From assembly GCF_016406325.1 (NCBI RefSeq), contig NZ_CP066370.1, positions 2,232,001-2,296,000 of the forward strand: a stretch of 64,000 nt of DNA. The letters run 5' to 3'. Both the position numbers and the translations under genes were made by a program. The notes beneath the pieces are model-generated. The model was not told where the DNA came from. It made no database searches and worked only from the letters and a program-made list of their open reading frames with translations. How positions within the stretch are numbered: the stretch's first letter is position 1; every line of letters starts with the position of its first letter. Origin of the DNA: Shewanella putrefaciens. GTDB lineage: Bacteria; Pseudomonadota; Gammaproteobacteria; Enterobacterales; Shewanellaceae. Positions 51,673-62,404 of the stretch are shown one piece after another.

Positions 51673-52305
51673 TTATTTTGCCATTTTCCCGTCTGTAATA
51701 TCCCGTCCAACACGCTTTTTGTATCTCAATGGTAACCGCCATAGCAATAACAAACAAAACCCCACAAGATATAAACTCGGTTCAATAATTTCCGATTTAA
51801 CCGACCAATAAAAATGAATAGGTGCGAGTATGGCAACCAAATACACGCCATTGTGGATTATTTGCCAGCGACGCCCCATTCGACGCATTAATGCCTTAAA
51901 CGAGGTCACAGCTAATGTTGCTAAGATAAGATAAGCAAAGGCACCCACTAGGATATAAGGGCGCTTCACTACTTCACTCAACAAAAGGCCCCAAGCAAAC
52001 AGCAAATCCAAGCTAAAAAAAGCCAGAATATGCAAGGTAGCATAGGCGAATACATATAAGCCGACTAAACGGCGGGTTTGCATTAATACACCTTGTTTAG
52101 TGAGCTTAGCAATGGGTGAGATAAGTAAGGTCGCCACTAATGCATTGAGTGCGCCCATTCCAGTAAAGTGAATGATGTACTGGACCGGATCGCCACCCGC
52201 GCGACCCGTTGTGACTAGGATAACTAAATAGGCAATAGGTATAACACCGATTAAGTGGAACACACTCTTAAGCCAAATGACATGCTTCGCCGTTAATCTC
52301 AACAT
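51673..52305 (-). CDS. msrQ: Haem-binding membrane subunit MsrQ
   Basis: 210 aa from the ATG at 52305 (GGGAG upstream); the longer frame overlaps msrP. Six membrane helices of the ferric-reductase-like fold, with haem-ligand histidines in VFHLIGVIP, IIHFTGMGA, ATLHILAFF and IIHNGVYLV. It passes quinone electrons to MsrP for repair of oxidised methionines in the periplasm. It starts 22 bp after msrP. Confidence 0.93.
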   Translation of the reverse strand: MLRLTAKHVIWLKSVFHLIGVIPIAYLVILVTTGRAGGDPVQYIIHFTGMGALNALVATLLISPIAKLTKQGVLMQTRRLVGLYVFAYATLHILAFFSLDLLFAWGLLLSEVVKRPYILVGAFAYLILATLAVTSFKALMRRMGRRWQIIHNGVYLVAILAPIHFYWSVKSEIIEPSLYLVGFCLLLLWRLPLRYKKRVGRDITDGKMAK

Positions 52306-52327
52306 CCCACTCCCATATAAATGATGA

Positions 52328-53362
52328 TCAATAAAATTGGCGAAGATCCATGCCATCATAGAGCGATGCGACAAACTCACCATACCCATTAAACAACTGA
52401 GTATCGATTCGCGTCGCGGAAAATAATCCACCTTCACCGATCCGACGTTCAGTCGCCTGTGACCAACGGGGATGATCTACTGCGGGATTGACGTTGGCAT
52501 AAAAACCATATTCATGGGACGCTAACTGATTCCAACTCGTAGGCGGTTGTTTGTCCATGACTCGAATACGCACTATGGATTTAATGCTTTTAAAACCATA
52601 TTTCCACGGCACCACTAATCGAATGGGGGCGCCATTTTGTGGGGGTAAGGTTTTGCCATATAACCCCACCGACAGCAAAGTCAGATCATTCATGGCTTCG
52701 GCTAAGGTTAAACCCTCAACATAGGGGTAATGTATTCCCCCGCCCATCAATCGACTTTTTTGGCCGGGCATTTGTTCAGGATCGAAAGCCGTTTCAAAGG
52801 CAACATACTTGCCTTTACTGGTCACCCCCACTTTTTTAAGTAATGCAGCTAAGGGAAATCCCACCCAAGGGATCACCATTGACCACGCTTCGACGCATCG
52901 CAAACGATAGGTTCGCTCTTCTAAGGGAAACATTTTCGTGAGTTGGTCAAAGTCCAATGTCATGGGTCGCTCAACCTCACCTTCAATCCGAAGTTGCCAA
53001 GGATCAACCTTAAAACCTTGGGCATTGTCCATTGGATCTTGCTTGCTGGTGCCAAATTCATAGAAATTATTATGGGAGGTGACTTTATCAAAGGGCGTTA
53101 AACCGTCACTCCCGCCATATAACGAATTCGTTTTGAAGGTCAGTGGTGTCGTGATAAACGATGTTTTAGGTTGGTCGCCAAAAAGATCAAACAAACCCGC
53201 CTGCACATAACCTGGAATACTCGCCCCGATCGCGCCAAGTCCTAATGCTTTAACAATATGCCTGCGTGAACGAAAAACAGATTCAGGCGTGACTTGATTA
53301 TCTTGAATATGCCACTGCGCTTTTTTAAGAATACCTTGGGTGAAACGGGAAGAATGAGCCAA
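52328..53362 (-). CDS. msrP: Protein-methionine-sulfoxide reductase catalytic subunit MsrP
   Basis: 344 aa, molybdopterin enzyme. The Tat signal has Arg-Arg in [16 protein letters not shown]. The Mo-ligand Cys is in [43 protein letters not shown] and the C-terminal [16 protein letters not shown] match E. coli MsrP. No ATG precedes the signal; a TTG at 53362 with GAGGTG upstream is chosen (another TTG is four codons earlier). Operon msrP-msrQ. Confidence 0.93.
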   Translation of the reverse strand: MAHSSRFTQGILKKAQWHIQDNQVTPESVFRSRRHIVKALGLGAIGASIPGYVQAGLFDLFGDQPKTSFITTPLTFKTNSLYGGSDGLTPFDKVTSHNNFYEFGTSKQDPMDNAQGFKVDPWQLRIEGEVERPMTLDFDQLTKMFPLEERTYRLRCVEAWSMVIPWVGFPLAALLKKVGVTSKGKYVAFETAFDPEQMPGQKSRLMGGGIHYPYVEGLTLAEAMNDLTLLSVGLYGKTLPPQNGAPIRLVVPWKYGFKSIKSIVRIRVMDKQPPTSWNQLASHEYGFYANVNPAVDHPRWSQATERRIGEGGLFSATRIDTQLFNGYGEFVASLYDGMDLRQFY

Positions 53363-53598
53363 TTGACACCTCAACTTTGTTTTGCCATTTTATGGTCACG
53401 CAGCGCCCAGTAGAGCCAAGCTGCGGTAGATACAGATATAGACAGCGAAATCCTTAAAAAACTTTCACTTCACGGATATTTCAGCTTAAACGTATAAGAC
53501 TTGCTCATTCAAGCCAGACTCACAGAGATTGTTCATTAAAGCACTTGAAGCCTTTTGGGGAGCATGCGAACCTAAGCGCCAATGCTAAAGGAGTGCAA

Positions 53599-55161
53599 TT
53601 GACCATGCCATTTTCTCAATCTTTTTCCGTTGCCGACATCATCGGTTTTATCGCCATCGCGTTCTTGGGTCTTTTGATTGGTGCCCTTCTCAATCAACGT
53701 TTAACCCGCCAGCGTTGGCAGCAGTTTAAAGACGAACTCGAACAAGAAATGCGTCAAGTCAATGAAGATGCTGAACTCTCATTGGCACAACAACAAATAC
53801 TGGTCGATGACAAAGAAGCACAATTACGTCAATACCAGCAAAGATTAGAGCAAAAAATTGAGCAATTAGGTAAAGCCGAAGCCTTAGCCGAGCGTGTACC
53901 GAGTTTAGAGCTGCAGCTTAACGATAGCCAGCGTCGCCAATTAGAATTGCAGTTAGCATTATCAAAATCCAATGCCATGCAGCAGACCATTCAAGCGAAG
54001 GCCGATGCCCAGCAGGAGTCCCTTCAGGAAAAAATTGCCACCTTAGAAACCGCCGAGGTGCGTCTTAAAACCCAGTTTGAAAACCTGGCGAATCGTATTT
54101 TTGAAGAGCGAAGCGAAAACTTTAAGCACCAAAATGCCAGCCAGCTAGAGGGTGTCTTAGGCCCACTAAAACAACAGCTTGAAGGGTTTAGACAACAAAT
54201 CCGAGAATCCTACACCCACGAACAATCCGAGCGCAGTGCCCTTAAACATCAACTCGAACATCTACGAGAACTCAATTTAAAGATGAGCCAAGATGCCATC
54301 AATCTCACGAAAGCGCTCAAAGGAGATAACAAACAACAGGGCAACTGGGGAGAGGTGATACTCGATCGCGTGCTACAAGAAAGTGGTCTACGTGAAGGGC
54401 ATGAATACCATACTCAGCAGGATTTAAAAGATGATAATGGCAAACGATTTAAGCCCGACGTCATCGTCCATCTTCCCGAAAACAAAGATGTCGTAATCGA
54501 TGCCAAAATGTCACTGGTGAGTTACGAGCGCTATTTTAACAGTGAAGATCCCGCCCTACGCCAACAGGCTATCAACGAGCATGTAATCTCGATTCGTAAC
54601 CATATTAAGGGATTGAGCCAGAAGGATTATCAACATTTACATGGGCTTAAAAGTTTAGACTATGTGCTGATGTTTATCCCCATTGAACCTGCATTCTTGC
54701 TCGCCTTGGAGCACGACCCAAGTTTAGTGAATTTTGCACTAGAGCAAAATATTATGCTGGTCAGCCCGACCAATCTTTTAGTGGCACTGCGTACAATCAA
54801 CAATATTTGGCGTTATGAATATCAAAACCAACATGCTCAAACTATCGCCAAGCAGGCTGGCCGCATTTACGATAAATTATGTGGCTATATAGAAGACATG
54901 GAAAAGCTTGGTCGTGCCTTAGATAACGCGGAAAAAACCTACCATAGTGCAATGAACAAGCTATCATCGGGCAAAGGTAACTTAGTTCGCCAAGCCCATT
55001 TAATGCAGCAACTCGGTGTAGATACCAGTAAACAATTGGACAAAATGTTGCTGCAAAAAGCATTGAATGAAGCGCAAGACGACAGTGACACAGAGGACGA
55101 TGAGCCAACTCAAACACTCGCCCATGGGCCACAGGGAATTGCCGAACTGGAACCCTATTAA
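53599..55161 (+). CDS. rmuC: DNA recombination protein RmuC
   Basis: About 520 aa. N-terminal membrane helix (about 10-30), then a long coiled coil (about 35-230) rich in Gln/Glu, then the nuclease-like RmuC domain with GNWGEVILDRVLQESGL, DVIVHLPENKDVVIDAKMSL and MLVSPTNLLVALRTI. It limits inversions between short inverted repeats. Start: TTG at 53599 has AGGAG five bases away; an ATG two codons on (53605) is the alternative, and the frame is open to 53545. Confidence 0.92.
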   Translation: MTMPFSQSFSVADIIGFIAIAFLGLLIGALLNQRLTRQRWQQFKDELEQEMRQVNEDAELSLAQQQILVDDKEAQLRQYQQRLEQKIEQLGKAEALAERVPSLELQLNDSQRRQLELQLALSKSNAMQQTIQAKADAQQESLQEKIATLETAEVRLKTQFENLANRIFEERSENFKHQNASQLEGVLGPLKQQLEGFRQQIRESYTHEQSERSALKHQLEHLRELNLKMSQDAINLTKALKGDNKQQGNWGEVILDRVLQESGLREGHEYHTQQDLKDDNGKRFKPDVIVHLPENKDVVIDAKMSLVSYERYFNSEDPALRQQAINEHVISIRNHIKGLSQKDYQHLHGLKSLDYVLMFIPIEPAFLLALEHDPSLVNFALEQNIMLVSPTNLLVALRTINNIWRYEYQNQHAQTIAKQAGRIYDKLCGYIEDMEKLGRALDNAEKTYHSAMNKLSSGKGNLVRQAHLMQQLGVDTSKQLDKMLLQKALNEAQDDSDTEDDEPTQTLAHGPQGIAELEPY

Positions 55162-55238
55162 GCAAAAACACAATAATCATTTTCACCTTGAATCGATACT
55201 AAAATATCGATAATGACATTACAGGAGGCAAGTTCTGC

Positions 55239-57164
55239 ATGTGCAAGCCATTAATGAATATGGTTTTATCGAGCGCAATTATCATAGCTGGTGCATTCAA
55301 TGCCTCTGCTGCTTTCGCCTTGACCCCAGTTCAAAAAACATTTTTAGAAGCAGAAAAAGCGCTAAAAAAACAAGATTATGCAAACTATAAACCCCTTCGC
55401 GCAAAATTGGGTGACTATCCACTGGCGATTTATTTAGACCATGATATCGATATAGGTAACCTCAATGCGCTACCGGGCACTCAAGCCAAGGCGCTTATTG
55501 ATAAATACCAAACCACCCCTATGTATAACCGCTTGCGCGCGAAGTATTTAACCAATGCAGGTAGTCAAAAACGCTGGAATGACTTTCTTGTGATAGCGAA
55601 AGATCCACCCTCGGATATTCGCCTGCAGTGTCTTTTTTTTGAGGCCAAACTTGCCAAGGGTGAAACGCAAACCGCCTATGCCGCCGCACAATCACTGTGG
55701 GTTTATGGCGGTTCTCGTCCTAAAGAATGTGATCCCCTCTTTAACGCGTGGATAAAAGCGGGCAAGCGTACTCAAGATCTGATTTGGGCGCGAATGCTGC
55801 TAAGTTTTGATGAGGGCGAAACCAGTTTATTGAGTTATTTATCCCAAAAAATCACCACCCATAATAACGAAGCTAAGCGTTTAGTGGCGGTGTTTAAGGA
55901 TCCGAATAGCCTACGACATACCGAAAAATTCAACGATAAAAATCCCATTGTGGGCGATATTGTCGCCCTTGGGTTAAAGCGACTGGCCCGCAAGGATCTC
56001 GACCAAGCCATCCATTTATATACCCGATATCAAAAGTCTAAGCGCTTTACTCCCGCTCAAGCACAACAACTGCAAAAGTTCTTAGTCCGTCGAGTATTAA
56101 TTGAGCAGGATGACAATCATAAAGATTTCGTGGATACACTCTTACCCGAAATGAAAAGCGATGATTTAGTTGAGCGTCGTTTAAGGTGGGCCATTCGCAA
56201 ACAAGATACAACCCATATTGCCCGTTACCTAAACTTACTCGAACCAGAAACCCTCGCCAAAGAGCGTTGGCAATACTGGTTATACCGCACCAATGCAAAA
56301 AATGCCCCTGATAGCGCAACAAAAGCACTCGGAGCCATCAGTAACGAGCGTAATTTCTATGGTTTTGCCGCCTCACAACTGTTAAATAAACCGGTATCGC
56401 TCAACCAAAGCCCTGAGCCTGTTGTGGATGCAAGCAGTCCAAAACTAGAGGATGACTTAGGTTTTGTACGCGTAAAAGAACTGATGGCGCTGGATCGATA
56501 TTTCGATGCCCGTTATGAATGGGTTACGTTACTCAAGCGCAGCGACAACCCAATGCGGGCCCGCTACGGCCGTTATGCCCATGCTCAAGGTTGGTATGAT
56601 TTTGGTGTCGAGGCGAGTATCCAAGGCAAATTATGGGACGATATTCCCCTACGCTTTCCCATGGCACATCAACCCGGATTTGAACATGCCAGCAAAAAGC
56701 ATCGGGTTAATATCGATGAAATCCGTGCAATTAGCCGCCGCGAAAGTGCTTTTTATCGCTATGCGACCTCTGGTGTTGGCGCCCGCGGCTTAATGCAAAT
56801 TATGCCTGCAACCGCCAAAGCCACCGCTAAAAAACACGGCGCAAAATATAGCGATCCTAAGGATCTTTACAGTGCGGAGCTTAATCTTAATTTGGGTAGC
56901 GCCTATTACGCCCAGCTTTTAAAAGAGTTTAATCAAAACCGTGTACTCGCCACCGCAGCCTATAATGCTGGCCCCTCAAGGGTACGCCGCTGGTTAGCAG
57001 AGTCCAATGGACGATTGGATACCATGGGATTTATTGAGTCCATTCCCTTCACTGAAACCCGTGAATATGTCCAAGCAGTGCTGAGTTACCGCTTGATTTA
57101 CGAAGCGCAAAAGAAAAATCCACAACCCTTGTTCAGTGATGCTGAGCTAAAATTTAGCTATTAA
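55239..57164 (+). CDS. slt: Soluble lytic murein transglycosylase
   Basis: 641 aa. Signal peptide of about 28 residues (...AAFA), a long superhelical U/L domain of alpha-helical repeats, and a C-terminal SLT domain with catalytic Glu in ISRRESAFYRYATSG, then GLMQIMPATAKATAKK and AYNAGPSRVRRWL. It cleaves peptidoglycan glycan strands leaving 1,6-anhydro ends. AGGAGG precedes the ATG by 10 bases. Ends in a strong terminator. Confidence 0.95.
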   Translation: MCKPLMNMVLSSAIIIAGAFNASAAFALTPVQKTFLEAEKALKKQDYANYKPLRAKLGDYPLAIYLDHDIDIGNLNALPGTQAKALIDKYQTTPMYNRLRAKYLTNAGSQKRWNDFLVIAKDPPSDIRLQCLFFEAKLAKGETQTAYAAAQSLWVYGGSRPKECDPLFNAWIKAGKRTQDLIWARMLLSFDEGETSLLSYLSQKITTHNNEAKRLVAVFKDPNSLRHTEKFNDKNPIVGDIVALGLKRLARKDLDQAIHLYTRYQKSKRFTPAQAQQLQKFLVRRVLIEQDDNHKDFVDTLLPEMKSDDLVERRLRWAIRKQDTTHIARYLNLLEPETLAKERWQYWLYRTNAKNAPDSATKALGAISNERNFYGFAASQLLNKPVSLNQSPEPVVDASSPKLEDDLGFVRVKELMALDRYFDARYEWVTLLKRSDNPMRARYGRYAHAQGWYDFGVEASIQGKLWDDIPLRFPMAHQPGFEHASKKHRVNIDEIRAISRRESAFYRYATSGVGARGLMQIMPATAKATAKKHGAKYSDPKDLYSAELNLNLGSAYYAQLLKEFNQNRVLATAAYNAGPSRVRRWLAESNGRLDTMGFIESIPFTETREYVQAVLSYRLIYEAQKKNPQPLFSDAELKFSY

Positions 57165-57225
57165 TTGCAAATCTTCGTTATACGGCTTGCCTCGTATCAA
57201 AATTGATTGGCACTGATTGTCTCCT

Positions 57226-57257
57226 AAAACGCCCGATATTCCTTATCGGGCGTTTTA
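57226..57257 (+). terminator. Intrinsic terminator of slt
   Basis: Thirteen-bp stem AAAACGCCCGATA (57226-57238) / TATCGGGCGTTTT (57244-57256), then T/A-rich sequence. Confidence 0.82.
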
Positions 57258-57379
57258 TATGAGAGTAAAAATGCATACAAAATCCGCGATCAAACCAAAT
57301 TAGTCAAAACTTATTTGCACTCCCAGAGGTTAAATGCAAATAATAAGCAATTGAATGATTTAGCTCTCGTATTTGGCCA

Positions 57380-58084
57380 ATGATTAACCTTAAAACGCTC
57401 AGTCTAAGCAGTGAATACCAGCCCTTTGTCGATCCACAAACCTTAACCATTGACGGTTATGAAGCCCTCGCCCGCTTTTATTTTCCCGATGGTAAGGCCA
57501 TTGCGCCTAATCTTGTATTCGAGCAATTACATGAATCCTCAGAAATGTTAGCGGCTGTTGAATATCAAGCAAAAGCATTTCAGCTCGCTCATGCTCCGCG
57601 AAACCAACCCATTTTTATTAATGTTGACCCACATGCCGTTGACGGACCGCATACAGCAAAGCTGCTAGCCTTGTTATCAGACTATCAGCAGATCACGGTC
57701 GAAATCATTGAGAATACCTGTGTGAGCGATGCAGATCTTGCCAACCAACTTTTTACAAAGTTTAAGGAGGCCAACATTAACGTCGCACTCGATGATATTG
57801 GTGCGCCCCATTCCATGTTATCTGTGGAATTAATGATGAATGTGGATTACCTCAAATTTGATCGCCATTGGTTAACCTTGATTACACAACCTCAGGGGAT
57901 CCAATTGTTAACTGCACTTATCGACTTTGCAAAACGCTCAGGAAAGCGCTGTATTCTGGAAGGAATAGAAACTGAAGCACACCTAGCCTTTGCAAAAGAT
58001 ATTGGCGTACATTTAGTGCAAGGGTTTTTATTCAAGTCATGGTTTATTCGCCCGATAAGTACAGAAACCTTACATTTTACCTAA
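57380..58084 (+). CDS. EAL-domain c-di-GMP phosphodiesterase
   Basis: 234 aa, a stand-alone EAL domain. Catalytic and metal residues are all visible: YEALARF, FINVDP, VEIIEN, ALDDIGA, LKFDR, LEGIETEAH and VQGFLF. It should therefore be active rather than a degenerate c-di-GMP sensor. There is no sensory or membrane part. The start ATG has only weak upstream purines. It is a single gene between slt and the MoxR operon. Confidence 0.9.
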   Translation: MINLKTLSLSSEYQPFVDPQTLTIDGYEALARFYFPDGKAIAPNLVFEQLHESSEMLAAVEYQAKAFQLAHAPRNQPIFINVDPHAVDGPHTAKLLALLSDYQQITVEIIENTCVSDADLANQLFTKFKEANINVALDDIGAPHSMLSVELMMNVDYLKFDRHWLTLITQPQGIQLLTALIDFAKRSGKRCILEGIETEAHLAFAKDIGVHLVQGFLFKSWFIRPISTETLHFT

Positions 58085-58185
58085 CCTCATCACTAAGCTC
58101 GGTTTTATTGAAAAATATGTAATGCACCTTTGACTCATTACTCCCAACTGGATATCAAGGGAATTATCCACCATAGTGATAGGAC

Positions 58186-58202
58186 GAGTCGATTATCGAC
58201 TC
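58186..58202. promoter_or_regulatory. Palindrome before the MoxR operon
   Basis: GAGTCGATTATCGACTC: 8-bp perfect arms about one central base, 28 bp upstream of the moxR GTG. Possible operator or leader hairpin. Confidence 0.35.
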
Positions 58203-58230
58203 TCCTCTAGCATGGCATAAGGAGTCTAGT

Positions 58231-59142
58231 GTGGCACCATCAGGGATTAACGACCTATTAGCACAACTTGAGCAAGTGCTACTGGGTAAACCACGGCAAA
58301 TTCGCCTCGCACTCGCCTGCATACTCGCCCGCGGCCACTTACTGATTGAAGATCTCCCCGGCATGGGCAAAACCAGTCTTTCCCATGCTATCGCCCAAAG
58401 CTTAGGCCTCAGTTACCAAAGAGTGCAATTCACTAGCGACATGCTTCCCGCCGATATTTTAGGAGTCTCCATTTTTGATAAGCACCAAGGGCAATTTATT
58501 TTCCACCCTGGCCCCATTTTCAAACAAATGGTCTTAGCCGATGAGATTAATCGCGCAAGCCCCAAAACTCAAAGTGCCCTGCTTGAGGCCATGGCGGAAC
58601 AGCAAATCTCCGTTGATGGCATCACCCACAAACTCCCACATCCCTTTTTTGTTATCGCAACACAAAATCCAACGGATCAATCGGGTACGTTTCCGCTACC
58701 TGAATCCCAGCTAGACCGTTTTATGATGCGGCTTTCCATTGGTTATCCAAGCCACGAAGCTGAACTTGCCATGCTTAAAACTCGCCATACACCGCAAATA
58801 CTGGATCAATTGCCCCAATGTTTAACCCCGATGACCTTAATGCAGTTACAAGAACAATGTGACAAGGTCAGTGCATCCGATGCCCTACTCAATTACATCT
58901 TGGCTTTAGTGAGCTTTTCTCGCACTCACACTGAAAGCCTTGGGTTATCTCCCCGCGCCACCAAAGCCTTACTGCAAGCAGCAAAGGCATGGGCATTTTT
59001 AGCAGGACGGCATTACCTTGTCCCAGAAGACGTACAAGCCGTATTTGGCTGTGTCGCGGAGCACAGACTCAGAACCAGTAGCCAATTACAAGGCGAAGCG
59101 ATTTCAGAGCGTATCCTCGCCAGCGTGAATCCCATTATGTAA
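58231..59142 (+). CDS. MoxR-family AAA+ ATPase
   Basis: 303 aa from a GTG (AAGGAG six bases upstream). Walker A EDLPGMGKTS, Walker B MVLADEINRASPKTQSAL, sensor 1 VIATQNPTDQSGTFPLPESQLDRF and the C-terminal lid domain LGLSPRATKALLQAAKAWAFLAGR. MoxR ATPases act as chaperones, usually with the DUF58 and transglutaminase genes that follow here. Gap to the next gene is 56 bp. Confidence 0.93.
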   Translation: MAPSGINDLLAQLEQVLLGKPRQIRLALACILARGHLLIEDLPGMGKTSLSHAIAQSLGLSYQRVQFTSDMLPADILGVSIFDKHQGQFIFHPGPIFKQMVLADEINRASPKTQSALLEAMAEQQISVDGITHKLPHPFFVIATQNPTDQSGTFPLPESQLDRFMMRLSIGYPSHEAELAMLKTRHTPQILDQLPQCLTPMTLMQLQEQCDKVSASDALLNYILALVSFSRTHTESLGLSPRATKALLQAAKAWAFLAGRHYLVPEDVQAVFGCVAEHRLRTSSQLQGEAISERILASVNPIM

Positions 59143-59198
59143 TGGGTAAGATGAATGTCGTGATATAGACAAAAACCAGCATCAATGATGAGGACAGA

Positions 59199-60278
59199 GT
59201 GAAACGATTAATCATGCGCATTTGGCAGCAATGGCTTGAAAGACGCCTCCCTCCCAATTCCGAAATCACCCTCAGCCATCGCAGTATTTTTATTCTGCCC
59301 AGTGGGTTTGGGCTTATCTGGCTCAGTCTTGTTTTACTGTTATTTATATTTGGAACCAACTACCAAAACAATTTGGTGATCGGGTTAAGTATTTTACTCT
59401 TAAGTCTTTTTCACACTTGTATTCTCTACAGCTATAACAACCTTGCTGGGCTACATTTACGGGCAGATATACCGCCTGAAGTTTATGCGGGGCAAACTCT
59501 CACCTTCCCCATTCAGCTTAAATCCCACCATAACCGTTATCATATCCACCTAAAATACCCAAACAATCACAGTTACACGCTTATGCTAGTCGGCATAGAT
59601 GAAGTCCAAGCCCTCGTTCCCTTTGAACATGGAAAACGCGGTATTGTGAGACCGGGACGACTGACCATTGAATCTTGCTATCCACTGGGGCTTTGTCGTA
59701 CCTGGTCCTATGTTGATTTGGCTATCACTCATATCGTCTATCCAAAACCAATAGAAACCCCACTCCAACTTTTAGCAAGGCTTGAACACACTGAGCCACC
59801 CAGCACATTCACAGGCCAACATGTAGCGGGTATTGATGAGTTTAAAGGGCTCAAACCCCATGTACTGGGCGAATCCCTTAAGCAAGTAGCCTGGAAACAA
59901 TGGGCGCAGGGACGCGGCATGCTAAGTAAAGAATTCGAGCAACCTCAAGGTAAGCCTCTATGGTTAATACTGAGGCCCGAACCTAAATCGCTTGAGCGCC
60001 AATTAAGCCAATTAAGTTGGCAAGTGAATAAACTGAGTCAAGGTGAGCAGCATTTTGGCCTCTGGTTACACATCCCTTCTGGCAAGGATATTATTCTGCC
60101 GCCCGCTGTCGGCAATCGTCATCGCATGGCTTGCCTGAAAGCTCTGGCACTCTATCGGCTCAATCCACACACGCCACAAGCGGGTGATCTCCCCCATAGT
60201 GCTAGCGCTGATTCACTTTTTAACGCCAAGGAAAACATTGAGAAACTGCGCACATTCACGCCGAGCCGCTCAAAATGA
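59199..60278 (+). CDS. DUF58 domain-containing protein
   Basis: 359 aa from a GTG with GAGGA upstream. Two adjacent membrane helices at about 35-80, then a beta-rich domain and the DUF58 segment DEFKGLKPHVLGESLKQVAWKQWAQ. Partner of the MoxR ATPase, probably exposing the DUF58 domain to the periplasm or cytoplasm in a membrane complex; its biochemical role is not settled. The stop overlaps the next start (ATGA). Confidence 0.92.
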   Translation: MKRLIMRIWQQWLERRLPPNSEITLSHRSIFILPSGFGLIWLSLVLLLFIFGTNYQNNLVIGLSILLLSLFHTCILYSYNNLAGLHLRADIPPEVYAGQTLTFPIQLKSHHNRYHIHLKYPNNHSYTLMLVGIDEVQALVPFEHGKRGIVRPGRLTIESCYPLGLCRTWSYVDLAITHIVYPKPIETPLQLLARLEHTEPPSTFTGQHVAGIDEFKGLKPHVLGESLKQVAWKQWAQGRGMLSKEFEQPQGKPLWLILRPEPKSLERQLSQLSWQVNKLSQGEQHFGLWLHIPSGKDIILPPAVGNRHRMACLKALALYRLNPHTPQAGDLPHSASADSLFNAKENIEKLRTFTPSRSK

Positions 60279-62404
60279 GCCTATCAAAGCCTACGGATGA
60301 AGTTATCACAGTCCCACAAATCGGTGACAATATCAGCCGTCAAACTCTCTTTTGGCTGCTACTGACTAACCTTGCCGTATTAAGCCCCTTATTTGATAAA
60401 GCAACCCCTTGGACACTTGGGATCTGCGCAATTTGTCTACTTTGGCGCATAGGCATTTATATAGGCAAAGTGGCGAAACCGCCGCGCTTTTTAGTGACAA
60501 GTTTGGCTATTGGTGCTGCCATCACCTTAGCACTGGTCTCAGGTCAAATGGGGGTACTCAATGCCTTAATCAATCTGCTTATTTTAGGTTATGCCTTAAA
60601 ATACATTGAGATGCGTAATCAAAGGGATGTTCGAGCTGTAGTGGTAGTTGGCTATTTTCTGATTGCGCTGACCTTTATAGATCACCAATCTATGCTAAGC
60701 ACTGTGCATTTGCTCACAGTGACAGTGGTGAATACCTGCGTACTTGTGACGTTATATCAAAGTCAATACAGATGGCAACATACATTGTGGTTTGGGGGCA
60801 AGTTGCTGTTACAGAGTGTACCGCTCGCGTTATTGCTCTTTTTAGTCTTGCCCCGCTTTACACCGCTCTGGCTCGTCCCCAATATGAAAGAGGCCAAAAC
60901 AGGCTTATCCGATATCCTTGCCATTGGTGATATCAATAAACTAACCCGCTCCACCGAGCTTGCCTTTAGAGCAAGTTTTACAGAACACACGCCACATCAT
61001 GCTGACCTTTATTGGCGGGCATTGGTGATGGAAGATTACGACGGAGTGACATGGCGACAAGAGAAAGGGATCAAAAAACTGCAACAGGATGCCTTGATTT
61101 TTCCACCCTCTAGACCAAGCCCTGCCCTACAGATCTCCACGTTAAACATGAAGGACAATCAAGCAAAGGTTCGCCGTCAACAGGTGCAGGTTTATCGATA
61201 TCAGATCATTGCCGAGCCAAGTCATCAGCCATGGCTTTTTGGTCTTGATGTGGCCTACAGCGAAGATAAAGCGGTAGTCAATCTACCCGATTATCGCATT
61301 GTAGCCCTACGTAATCTCGATCAGCGAATGAGCTATCAGCTTGATTCTTGGCCCCATGCCAAAATGGATCTTGTACTCTCTTCTCGGCAAAGGGATATCA
61401 ATCTGGCGCTACCAGATAAAAGTAATCCACGTACCCTGCAACTTGCGCAGCAATTTAAGCAAACCTACCCCGATGCCAAACAACGCCTCGGGGCCATAAT
61501 GCAATATTTCAGCACTGAGCCCTTTTTCTACACGCTTACACCACCTACGCTAGGGCCACAGCAAGTGGATGATTTTCTGTTTGAAAATAAAGCGGGTTTT
61601 TGCGTGCATTATGCAACTGCATTGATTTTTATGGCGCGGGCGACGGGTCTCCCCGCGCGTATGGTCACGGGCTATCAAGGCGGTGAATATAATCCCAAAG
61701 CGGGGTATCTGAGCGTATATCAATATATGGCACACGCGTGGGCCGAAGTTTGGCTTGAGAACGAAGGTTGGGTACGTTTCGACCCCACAGCTATGGTGGC
61801 GCCTAATCGTATTGAACTCGGTTTTGATGCCGAATTTACACCAGAGGACAGTTACCTAAAAGAAAGCCCTTTTAGTAGCTTACGCTTTAAATCCACACCA
61901 TGGCTCAATGAGCTAAGACAACGCTTTGCCAGCATAGATTACTACTGGAGTATGTGGGTATTAGGCTTTAATCAAGAAAGACAAAATCAGGTGCTCAGTC
62001 ATATTTTAGGGGATGTCACTAAAACCAAAGTAGCGGTATTTATGGGGTTGTGCCTAAGTTTGATTGGACTTTATATCGCCTACAGCGTGGGATTATTTCA
62101 CCGTAAGCAGACAAATGATCCGATAAGTTCACGCTATCAAAAAATTTGTTTACGCCTTGCAGCACATGGGATAACGCGTCAAGAAGGTCAAGGCCCGAAT
62201 GATTTTGCCGCGCAAGTGATGAAAGTTTATCAACATAAAGCACCTAACTTTTGCACCCTATTTAATGCATTAACCCAAAGCTATGTCGCGCTTAAATATC
62301 AAAATTTATCCCCCAAAGTATATCAACAACAGTTAAGGCAATTTAACAACACGGCAAAGGCAGTATATTGGCGATTAATACGGCCGAATAACCCATTAAA
62401 ATAG
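60275..62404 (+). CDS. TgpA-like membrane transglutaminase (DUF3488/transglutaminase/DUF4129)
   Basis: 709 aa. Five to six N-terminal membrane helices (DUF3488, to about 195), then a periplasmic transglutaminase core with Cys in NKAGFCVHYATALIFMAR, His in YMAHAWAEVW and Asp in WVRFDPTAMV, the full triad. One more helix at about 585-605 is followed by a cytoplasmic DUF4129 tail. It is related to Pseudomonas TgpA, an essential transglutaminase-like protein. Overlaps the DUF58 gene by 4 bp. Confidence 0.93.
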   Translation: MSLSKPTDEVITVPQIGDNISRQTLFWLLLTNLAVLSPLFDKATPWTLGICAICLLWRIGIYIGKVAKPPRFLVTSLAIGAAITLALVSGQMGVLNALINLLILGYALKYIEMRNQRDVRAVVVVGYFLIALTFIDHQSMLSTVHLLTVTVVNTCVLVTLYQSQYRWQHTLWFGGKLLLQSVPLALLLFLVLPRFTPLWLVPNMKEAKTGLSDILAIGDINKLTRSTELAFRASFTEHTPHHADLYWRALVMEDYDGVTWRQEKGIKKLQQDALIFPPSRPSPALQISTLNMKDNQAKVRRQQVQVYRYQIIAEPSHQPWLFGLDVAYSEDKAVVNLPDYRIVALRNLDQRMSYQLDSWPHAKMDLVLSSRQRDINLALPDKSNPRTLQLAQQFKQTYPDAKQRLGAIMQYFSTEPFFYTLTPPTLGPQQVDDFLFENKAGFCVHYATALIFMARATGLPARMVTGYQGGEYNPKAGYLSVYQYMAHAWAEVWLENEGWVRFDPTAMVAPNRIELGFDAEFTPEDSYLKESPFSSLRFKSTPWLNELRQRFASIDYYWSMWVLGFNQERQNQVLSHILGDVTKTKVAVFMGLCLSLIGLYIAYSVGLFHRKQTNDPISSRYQKICLRLAAHGITRQEGQGPNDFAAQVMKVYQHKAPNFCTLFNALTQSYVALKYQNLSPKVYQQQLRQFNNTAKAVYWRLIRPNNPLK

